Origin: SLSG01 sp964477035
GTDB lineage: Bacteria; Bacteroidota; Bacteroidia; Bacteroidales; UBA7960
Direction of reading: 5' to 3'
Length of the DNA stretch: 64,000 nt
Assembly: GCA_964477035.1 (NCBI GenBank)
Contig: CAYZCW010000004.1
Span: forward strand, 124,001-188,000
Both the position numbers and the translations under genes were made by a program. Positions 59,102 to 64,000 of this stretch are shown one piece after another (the first letter of the stretch is position 1; the number at the start of each line of letters is the position of its first letter). The notes under the pieces are model-generated. The model did no database searches. It saw nothing but the letters and a program-made list of their open reading frames with translations, and was not told where the DNA came from.

Positions 59102-60088
59102 ATGACTGACCTTTCAACGACCTATATGGGCCTGGATCTGCGCAGCCCGGTCATCGTGGGAAGTTCCGGCCTGACCAGGAACGTTCCCAACCTGGTAGAA
59201 ATTGAAAAACGGGGTGCCGGCGCCGTGGTGCTGAAGTCCCTTTTTGAGGAACAGATACGTCATGAGATCCGCAAGGTCTTTTCCTATGATGATTTGCAAA
59301 GCGCCTATACCGAGGCCGAAGATTACATTAAAAACTACGCCAGGGCGCACACCCTGCATGAATACCTGGATTTCATTCAGGAAGCCAAAAAGCAGGTGTC
59401 CATTCCCGTGATTGCCAGCATCAACTGCGTCAGCGGGCAAGAATGGCCGGCGTTTGCCAAGGAAATCGAGGCAGCCGGTGCCGACGGCCTGGAGTTGAAC
59501 GTCTTTCTGCTGCCTGCCGACACCGAGCAGGAGGGGGACGCTTATGAAAAAGTCTATTTCGACGTGGTGGAGCAGGTCCGCAAGCAGGCCAGCATCCCGG
59601 TGGCCCTGAAGGTATCCTCCCACTTTTCCGGCCTGGCCCATCTGCTCAAAAAGCTGAGCTGGACAGGCATCAGGGGCCTGGTTTTGTTCAACCGCTTCTT
59701 CAACCCCGACATTGATCCGGACAAATTGCGGGTCGTTCCCTCAAATCTCTACAGCCGTCCTGAGGAGATCAGCACCTCACTGCGCTGGATCGCCATCATG
59801 GCCGGCAAGGTGCAATGCGATTTATGTGCCTCCACCGGAGTGCATGACGGCCCGGGGGTGATCAAGCAATTGCTCGCCGGAGCCCAGGCCGTTCAGGTTT
59901 GTTCCGCCCTGTACAAGAACGGGCTGGAGTACCTGGATGTCATTCATCAGGGGATGAAGGTCTGGATGGAGAAAAACGGGCACGAAAACCTCAAATCCTT
60001 CGCCGGCAGCATGAGCCACCTCAAGGTGGATTCCCCCGCGGCCTATCACCGGGTGCAGTTCATGAAGCACTTTGCCGGAATAGATTGA
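59102..60088 (+). CDS. Dihydroorotate dehydrogenase-like flavoprotein, atypical active site
   Basis: A 328-residue TIM-barrel protein similar to class 1 dihydroorotate dehydrogenases: MTDLSTTYMGLDLRSPVIVGSSGLTRNVPNLVEIEKRGAGAVVLKSLFEEQIRHE, IPVIASINCVSGQEW, then the strand GLELNVFLLPADTEQ and IPVALKVSSHFSGL. The FMN-phosphate region is CASTGVHDGPGVIKQLLAGAQAVQVCSALYKNG. Class 1 enzymes have NxxCPN at the catalytic loop; here the place reads NVFLLP, so the base Cys/Ser is missing. The FMN site looks kept. It may be a DHOD-like enzyme with another substrate. It is monocistronic with its own promoter and a likely terminator. Confidence 0.85.
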   Translation: MTDLSTTYMGLDLRSPVIVGSSGLTRNVPNLVEIEKRGAGAVVLKSLFEEQIRHEIRKVFSYDDLQSAYTEAEDYIKNYARAHTLHEYLDFIQEAKKQVSIPVIASINCVSGQEWPAFAKEIEAAGADGLELNVFLLPADTEQEGDAYEKVYFDVVEQVRKQASIPVALKVSSHFSGLAHLLKKLSWTGIRGLVLFNRFFNPDIDPDKLRVVPSNLYSRPEEISTSLRWIAIMAGKVQCDLCASTGVHDGPGVIKQLLAGAQAVQVCSALYKNGLEYLDVIHQGMKVWMEKNGHENLKSFAGSMSHLKVDSPAAYHRVQFMKHFAGID

Positions 60089-60101
60089 TAAACAGTCTTT
60101 T

Positions 60102-60152
60102 GAGCAATCACTTCTTGTCCCGGTCCCGCATTGCTCCCTTTTGGGTTTTTTT
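60102..60152 (+). terminator. Probable terminator of the DHOD-like gene
   Basis: GAGCAAT (60102-60108) pairs with ATTGCTC (60130-60136) and is followed by CCCTTTTGGG and seven T residues. The long 21-base loop makes the stem less convincing than the others; the short CCC/GGG stem next to the T run may help. Confidence 0.45.
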
Positions 60153-60163
60153 AACATCAGGCA

Positions 60164-60195
60164 TTTGTTTAAAAGCAAATATGTATATATCTTTA
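60164..60195 (+). promoter_or_regulatory. Candidate promoter of the anchored thioredoxin gene
   Basis: TTTG (60164-60167), a 20-base spacer and TATCTTTA (60188-60195), one base off TAnnTTTG. The leader to the ATG at 60301 would be about 100 bases. Confidence 0.5.
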
Positions 60196-60300
60196 TGCAT
60201 CGAAAAAACAAGGGTTCTGGTTTTATAAATAGCACAATAACAAGCTGTTGTGTTTTTTCCTGACACAAAAAAATCAGTCCCAGGATTCAAAACAAGAAAA

Positions 60301-60801
60301 ATGACACAAAAAATGCCGCAAACCAAGGAAAGCAAACAGAGTCTCCGGCCCATGTTCGTGGCCCTGGGCGTGATCGCCCTGGCCGTGGCGGGTTTTACCC
60401 TTTTTAACCAGGACCCCTCCAGGGGATCCAACCCCACTGAAGACAGTACCCCATCCGCCACCATGGCCTCTTCCGATTCCGGGGCCGGCACCGTGCAGGT
60501 ACTGACCTCCGACACCTTTGAGCAAACCATTTCCGAGGGGGTCGTGCTGGTCGATTTCTGGGCCACATGGTGCCCCCCATGCCGTATTCAGGGACCCATT
60601 GTGGAAGAACTGGCCCTGGATATGGGCGACCGTGCCGTGATTTCCAAGCTCGACGTGGACGATCATGGCAACATCGCGGCCCTGTACCAGGTGCGCAGCA
60701 TCCCCACCCTCATTGTATTCCGGGACGGGGAGCCGGTGAGGCGGTTCGTGGGCGTGCAGCAGAAAGAGACCCTGGCTGCGGCCATTAACGAGCTGCTTTA
60801 G
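60301..60801 (+). CDS. Membrane-anchored thioredoxin-like protein (CPPC)
   Basis: A 166-residue protein with an N-terminal basic stretch and one hydrophobic segment (MFVALGVIALAVAGFTLF, about 18-35) that would anchor it to the inner membrane or act as a signal. A Ser/Thr/Pro-rich linker follows to about 62. The thioredoxin domain shows VVLVDFWATWCPPCRIQGPIVEELA with a WCPPC active site (CPPC rather than the CGPC of thioredoxin 1), VRSIPTLIVFRDGEPVRRFVGVQ with the cis-Pro, and a C-terminal helix. It probably carries out thiol reduction in the periplasm, for example in cytochrome maturation or for exported peroxidases. It is the first of three genes in a row. Confidence 0.88.
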   Translation: MTQKMPQTKESKQSLRPMFVALGVIALAVAGFTLFNQDPSRGSNPTEDSTPSATMASSDSGAGTVQVLTSDTFEQTISEGVVLVDFWATWCPPCRIQGPIVEELALDMGDRAVISKLDVDDHGNIAALYQVRSIPTLIVFRDGEPVRRFVGVQQKETLAAAINELL

Positions 60802-60878
60802 CCCTCCCGGCACATTCACTGCCGTGTTTGACCCGCAGAATCATCCGATTTTATCCAACCCTATAAAGATCCAGAAAA

Positions 60879-61232
60879 ATGGAACATTTGACGCTTGATG
60901 CCTTTAAGGAAAAGGTGTTCGATTTTGAAAAAAACAAGGAATGGAAGTTTGAGGGCAGCAAACCCTGCATCATCGATTTTTATGCCGACTGGTGCGGGCC
61001 CTGTAAGATGGTCGCCCCGATTCTGGAGGAACTGTCTCAGGAATATAAGGGCAAGGTGGACATTTACAAGGTGGATACCGAGAAGGAGCGTGACCTGGCT
61101 GCCATGTTTGGCATCCGGAGCATTCCCTCCATCCTGTTCGTGCCCAAAGACTCACAACCCCAAATGGCCATGGGCGCCCTGCCCAAGACCGAATTTGTCA
61201 AGGCCATAGAGGGTGTTTTGAATGTGAAGTGA
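60879..61232 (+). CDS. Thioredoxin (CGPC)
   Basis: A 117-residue cytoplasmic thioredoxin with the standard active site WCGPCKMVAPILEELSQEY and the cis-Pro loop IRSIPSILFVPKD. The N-terminal helix and strand (MEHLTLDAFKEKVFDFEKNKEWKFEGSKPCIIDFYADWCGPC) include a small extra insertion before the central strand compared with E. coli TrxA. It has no signal peptide. It would pass electrons from thioredoxin reductase to ribonucleotide reductase, peroxidases and the like, though no reductase gene is nearby. It lies 77 bases after the membrane-anchored thioredoxin gene and ends just before a strong terminator. Confidence 0.92.
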   Translation: MEHLTLDAFKEKVFDFEKNKEWKFEGSKPCIIDFYADWCGPCKMVAPILEELSQEYKGKVDIYKVDTEKERDLAAMFGIRSIPSILFVPKDSQPQMAMGALPKTEFVKAIEGVLNVK

Positions 61233-61252
61233 TTTGGCTTTTTCCGACCCGG

Positions 61253-61283
61253 CCGGCCTGTCTGTGCAGGCCGGGTTTTTTTT
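61253..61283 (+). terminator. Rho-independent terminator of the thioredoxin genes
   Basis: CCGGCCTG (61253-61260) pairs perfectly with CAGGCCGG (61267-61274) around TCTGTG, then G and eight T residues. Confidence 0.88.
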
Positions 61284-61304
61284 ACCCTTTCAGCATGACG
61301 TGCC

Positions 61305-61598
61305 ATGAATGACATGAAAAATGCAGGGGCCTCCGGCTCCTCCAGCGAAGGACAAGAAGGCGAAACAACCCGGAAGGACCGCCGGTGGTATGACCCCCGG
61401 CCGGTTCCGCAAAACCGCTATCTGCTGGCCGTTGCCCTGTTTACCCTGGCCGGGGTGGTTGGGGGCTATGTGTATTATGCACTGGTGGGCTGCCGGTCCG
61501 GTGGCTGCGTCATCACCTCCAGCCCGGTCATGAGCATGATCTGGGGCGGGCTCCTTGGATACCTCCTGAACGGCTATTTCTTCAGGTCCGGGTCCTGA
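61305..61598 (+). CDS. DUF6132-like small membrane protein
   Basis: A 97-residue protein with a charged, Gly/Ser-rich N-terminal 38 residues and two membrane helices (about 40-60 and 75-92). The segment GGYVYYALVGCRSGGCVITSSPVMSMIWGGLLGYLLNGYF contains a conserved Cys-x4-Cys pair next to Ile-Thr-Ser, and matches, from memory, the DUF6132 family of small Bacteroidota membrane proteins. A disulfide or metal role for the two cysteines is possible, and the two thioredoxin genes just upstream make this attractive. It starts 22 bases after the thioredoxin terminator, so it may depend on read-through or a hidden promoter. Function unknown. Confidence 0.75.
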   Translation: MNDMKNAGASGSSSEGQEGETTRKDRRWYDPRPVPQNRYLLAVALFTLAGVVGGYVYYALVGCRSGGCVITSSPVMSMIWGGLLGYLLNGYFFRSGS

Positions 61599-61629
61599 CC
61601 CGGCGGCTGGCCTCTTTTCCGGACCGCTA

Positions 61630-62709
61630 TTATTTGGGTGCCACTTTCAGCAAATAGACACCCAGGATGCCGAAAAACACGTTGGGGATCCACACCGACA
61701 GGAATGGGTGCAGGTTTCCGTTGGTGGCGAAGGTGGTCGACACCTGCATGAACAGGATAAAGGCAAAACTCAGCCCGATTCCCAGGCCAAGGTGCAATCC
61801 GATGCCGCCCCGGACCTTGCGGCTGGACAGGGACACCCCGATCAGGGTGAGCACCAGGGTGGCAAAGGGGAAGGCCATGCGCCGGTGCTTCTCCACTTCG
61901 TAAAATTTCACGTGTTCGGTCCCTTTGAGCTTCTCGTTGGCGATGTAGTCGCGCAACTCGCTGAAGTTCATCATTTCCATCTCTTTCAGATCCTGGATGA
62001 AGTCCTGGGGTGTGAACGGAAGGATGGTGTCCAGCCGCTGGCCGAAGGAAACCTCCTCCTGCAACCCATTGATGACCCTTTCGTTATAATTGCGTATGCT
62101 CCAGCCCGCCATGGTGGAGTCCCACAGGGCGGTCTCGGCCATCAGCTTGTAAACGAGTTCCCCTTCATCAATGTGTTCCAGGGTGAAACGGCTGCCGGCA
62201 CCCGTCCGCTCGTTGAAAGCCTCCATGTAAACAAAGATGCCGGGGCGGATCTGCATGTGGATATGCCGGTCCCGGAAGGTCTGCGTGTCCTTGACATAGG
62301 TGTACTCGAAATCAAGCCTTTTCTGGTTGGCCGGGGGAATCAGGAAGTTGGACAGGTAAACCGAGAAAAGGGAGAGCAGGATGGCTGAGATGAAATAGGG
62401 CAGCAGCAGGCGTTTGAAGCTGACCCCTGAACTGAGGATGGCGATGATCTCCGAGTTGAAGGCCAGGCGGGAGGTAAAGAAGATGACAGTAATGAAGGTG
62501 AACAGGGGGCTGAACAGGTTGACAAAATAAGGAATGAAATTGACGTAATAGACGAAGAGGATCTCGGAGAGGGGGGCCTTTTTTTCAATGAAGTCGTCGA
62601 TCTTTTCTGACAGGTCGAATACGATCACGATCACGATGATGAGGCTGAGGGCGTAGAAGAATGTCCCGAGAAATTTCCGGATGATATAATAATCTATTTT
62701 TTTCAGCAT
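61630..62709 (-). CDS. LptF/LptG-family permease
   Basis: A 359-residue inner-membrane protein of the YjgP/YjgQ family. Six helices flank a large periplasmic jellyroll-like domain (about 125-255, with ERTGAGSRFTLEHIDEGELVYKL). Typical features are the start MLKKIDYYIIRKFLGTFFYALSLIIVIVIVFDLSEKIDDFIEKKAPLSEILFVYYVNFIPYFVNLFSPLFTFI and the C-terminal GGIGLHLGLGIGLSFAFILFMQV. In the LptBFGC machine it extracts lipopolysaccharide from the inner membrane; F and G cannot be told apart here. It is followed 48 bases upstream by tgt in the same direction, and has its own -7 element in the gap. Confidence 0.9.
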   Translation of the reverse strand: MLKKIDYYIIRKFLGTFFYALSLIIVIVIVFDLSEKIDDFIEKKAPLSEILFVYYVNFIPYFVNLFSPLFTFITVIFFTSRLAFNSEIIAILSSGVSFKRLLLPYFISAILLSLFSVYLSNFLIPPANQKRLDFEYTYVKDTQTFRDRHIHMQIRPGIFVYMEAFNERTGAGSRFTLEHIDEGELVYKLMAETALWDSTMAGWSIRNYNERVINGLQEEVSFGQRLDTILPFTPQDFIQDLKEMEMMNFSELRDYIANEKLKGTEHVKFYEVEKHRRMAFPFATLVLTLIGVSLSSRKVRGGIGLHLGLGIGLSFAFILFMQVSTTFATNGNLHPFLSVWIPNVFFGILGVYLLKVAPK

Positions 62710-62731
62710 GGGAGGGCCCTTTAGCCGGCAT

Positions 62732-62739
62732 CAAAGATA
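62732..62739 (-). promoter_or_regulatory. Candidate -7 element TATCTTTG for the LptF/G gene
   Basis: Exact TAnnTTTG on the minus strand, 23 bases before the permease start codon, within the 48-base gap after tgt. It suggests that the permease can be transcribed independently of tgt. Confidence 0.45.
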
Positions 62740-62757
62740 CGCATCTTTTCCATTGGC

Positions 62758-63888
62758 CTACAGCCTGCGCGATACCCTGGACAGCATGTCCCGTTTCCAG
62801 GGAGTGAAGCTGCCTGCCAGGATCTGCCGTCGTGCCTCACCGGTCAGCCAGAGATAGAAGCTCAGGTTGTGCATGGTGGCAATCACCGGCCCCAGCATTT
62901 CACCGGCCACGAACAGGTGGCGCAGGTAGGCCCTGGAGTAGTGGAGGTCCACCCAGGCGGTGCCCTCCGGGTCGACCGGCCCGTGATGGTCCATCCATTT
63001 TTTGTTGCGGATGTTCACAATGCCTTCCCTGGTGAACAGCATCCCGTTGCGGGCGTTGCGGGTGGGCATGACACAGTCGAACATGTCCACGCCCAGGGCC
63101 ATGCTTTCCAGGATGTTTTCGGGGGTGCCCACCCCCATCAGGTACCTGGGTTTTTCCGTCGGAAGCAACCCGCAGACCAGGGCGGTCATCTCGTACATCA
63201 CCTCAGCAGGCTCCCCGACGGAAAGTCCCCCGATGGCATTGCCCGCCCGGTCGCATTCGGCCACGAAACGGGCAGACTCTTCCCTCAGGTCCCGGTAGGT
63301 GCTGCCCTGCACAATGGGGAAAAGGGCCTGGTCATGGCCGTAGAGGCCGGTGGTGTTGTCCACGTGGTGGCAGCAACGCCGCAACCACTCATGCGTCAGC
63401 TTCATGGACTCCCTGGCGTACCGATGGTCGCAGGGCCAGGGGGTGCACTCGTCAAAGGCCATGATGATGTCTGCCCCGATCACCCGTTGGATGTCCATCA
63501 CGCCTTCGGGGGTGAACAGGTGCCTGGAACCGTCGATGTGCGACTGGAAGGTGACCCCTTCGGGCCGGAGTTTGCGGCGTGCTGCCAGGGAATAAACCTG
63601 GTATCCCCCGCTGTCGGTCAGGATGGGCCGGTCCCACGACATGAACCGGTGAAGCCCGCCGGCCCGGCGCAGCACATCCAGCCCGGGTCTCAGGAACAGG
63701 TGGTAGGTATTTCCCAGGATGATCCGGGCCTGGACTGTCTCCTCCAGATCCCGGTGGTGCAGGGCCTTGACCGTGCCGGCTGTTCCCACGGGCATAAACA
63801 CCGGGGTCGGTACCGCACCATGGGCCGTTTCCATGGTCCCCGCCCTGGCCTGGGAGGCGGTGTCTGTACCGTCAATCCGGAATTGCAT
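62758..63888 (-). CDS. tgt: tRNA-guanine transglycosylase (Tgt) without zinc cysteines
   Basis: A 376-residue TIM-barrel enzyme that exchanges guanine-34 of certain tRNAs for preQ1 in queuosine synthesis. It shows Asp92 in TDSGGYQVYSL, the QGSTYRDLREES and GGLSVGEP segments, RYLMGVGTPENILES and the nucleophile Asp271 in MFDCVMPTRNARNG. Most bacterial Tgt then have a zinc site, CxCxxC followed by His. Here the cysteine positions are Gly309, Ala311 and Asp314 (DPEGTAWVDLHYSRAYLRHL); only His340 is kept. From memory, other Bacteroidota Tgt proteins lack them too, so this is probably a clade trait rather than damage. The rest of the fold is intact and of normal length. Confidence 0.93.
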   Translation of the reverse strand: MQFRIDGTDTASQARAGTMETAHGAVPTPVFMPVGTAGTVKALHHRDLEETVQARIILGNTYHLFLRPGLDVLRRAGGLHRFMSWDRPILTDSGGYQVYSLAARRKLRPEGVTFQSHIDGSRHLFTPEGVMDIQRVIGADIIMAFDECTPWPCDHRYARESMKLTHEWLRRCCHHVDNTTGLYGHDQALFPIVQGSTYRDLREESARFVAECDRAGNAIGGLSVGEPAEVMYEMTALVCGLLPTEKPRYLMGVGTPENILESMALGVDMFDCVMPTRNARNGMLFTREGIVNIRNKKWMDHHGPVDPEGTAWVDLHYSRAYLRHLFVAGEMLGPVIATMHNLSFYLWLTGEARRQILAGSFTPWKRDMLSRVSRRL

Positions 63889-63952
63889 GGGATGGAATAT
63901 TGATGGGTTGACCGACTTCCCGGCCCCAACCGGGCAGGGTACAAATTTTTTT

Positions 63953-63960
63953 CAAAGATA
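63953..63960 (-). promoter_or_regulatory. Candidate -7 element TATCTTTG for tgt
   Basis: Exact TAnnTTTG on the minus strand, 65 bases upstream of the tgt start codon. A plus-strand TAATTTTG (63981-63988) faces out of the window and may serve a gene beyond the right edge. Confidence 0.45.
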
Positions 63961-64000
63961 GGAACTATTCCAAAGAAGTGTAATTTTGCCTATTTACCGG

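Noticed and set aside
1..64000. tRNA genes, insertion sequences, integrases, toxin-antitoxin pairs or restriction systems
   Set aside because: None was seen when reading the intergenic regions and the gene products. The window looks like stable core chromosome rather than a mobile island.

Overview
The window reads as a contiguous piece of a Bacteroidota chromosome with fairly high GC. Several independent signs support this. Promoter-like octamers of the form TAnnTTTG sit in front of many genes, and Shine-Dalgarno sequences are weak or absent. Bacteroidota-typical families are present: DUF2764 inside a V-ATPase operon, DUF2027-Smr, DUF3109, DUF6132, an OmpP1/FadL protein, a TPR/beta-barrel pair, a LysS with a C-terminal extension, and a Tgt without zinc cysteines. 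I saw no phage, insertion sequence, CRISPR array, tRNA or 16S/23S/5S rRNA gene. The only RNA gene I recognise is rnpB.

Layout. 1-5.3 kb: 3' end of an outer-membrane beta-barrel gene, a conserved 475-residue protein of unknown role, an RmlD-type reductase, and a divergent carotenoid pair (CrtW-like ketolase and CrtYcd-type lycopene cyclase) separated by a gap with a perfect palindrome. 5.3-10.1 kb: homoserine O-acetyltransferase and two tandem M14-family proteins; the upstream copy has lost every zinc ligand. 10.3-18.0 kb: a seven-gene V/A-type ATPase operon (E, DUF2764, A, B, D, I, K) closed by a strong terminator; the K subunit keeps the residues that bind Na+ in Enterococcus NtpK. 18.5-23.7 kb: YceI-like lipoprotein, carboxyltransferase, and a two-gene redox unit (NapH-like/polyferredoxin fusion plus Tat-exported DUF362 protein). 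23.9-35.3 kb: a small membrane protein, PdxB, DUF3109, GlpK, GltX, a LysE exporter next to a GH3 enzyme, LysS and RlmD. 35.3-43.2 kb: an NAD(P)-binding oxidoreductase, a lipoprotein oligopeptidase B, a NadR-like kinase, an EamA transporter, CysQ, an exported glutathione peroxidase and GyrB.

43.4-49.8 kb: a beta-barrel/TPR envelope pair, RNase P RNA and a DUF2027-Smr protein. 50.0-53.9 kb: Wzz-like and O-antigen-ligase-like polysaccharide genes, a nitroreductase, and a small protein preceded by nine tandem heptads. 53.9-64 kb: an unrecognised 512-residue membrane protein, a FadL-type channel, a nucleoside kinase, a DHOD-like protein without the usual catalytic cysteine, two thioredoxins, a DUF6132 protein, an LptF/G permease and Tgt.

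Most of the content is housekeeping: translation (gltX, lysS, rlmD, tgt, rnpB), cofactors (pdxB, the NadR-like kinase), ion-motive energy and envelope biogenesis. The parts most likely to hold undescribed biology are the M14 enzyme/pseudoenzyme pair, the fused polyferredoxin with its DUF362 partner, the GH3-LysE pair, the palindrome at the ketolase start codon and the heptad array. All family assignments come from reading motifs by eye; no database search was run.
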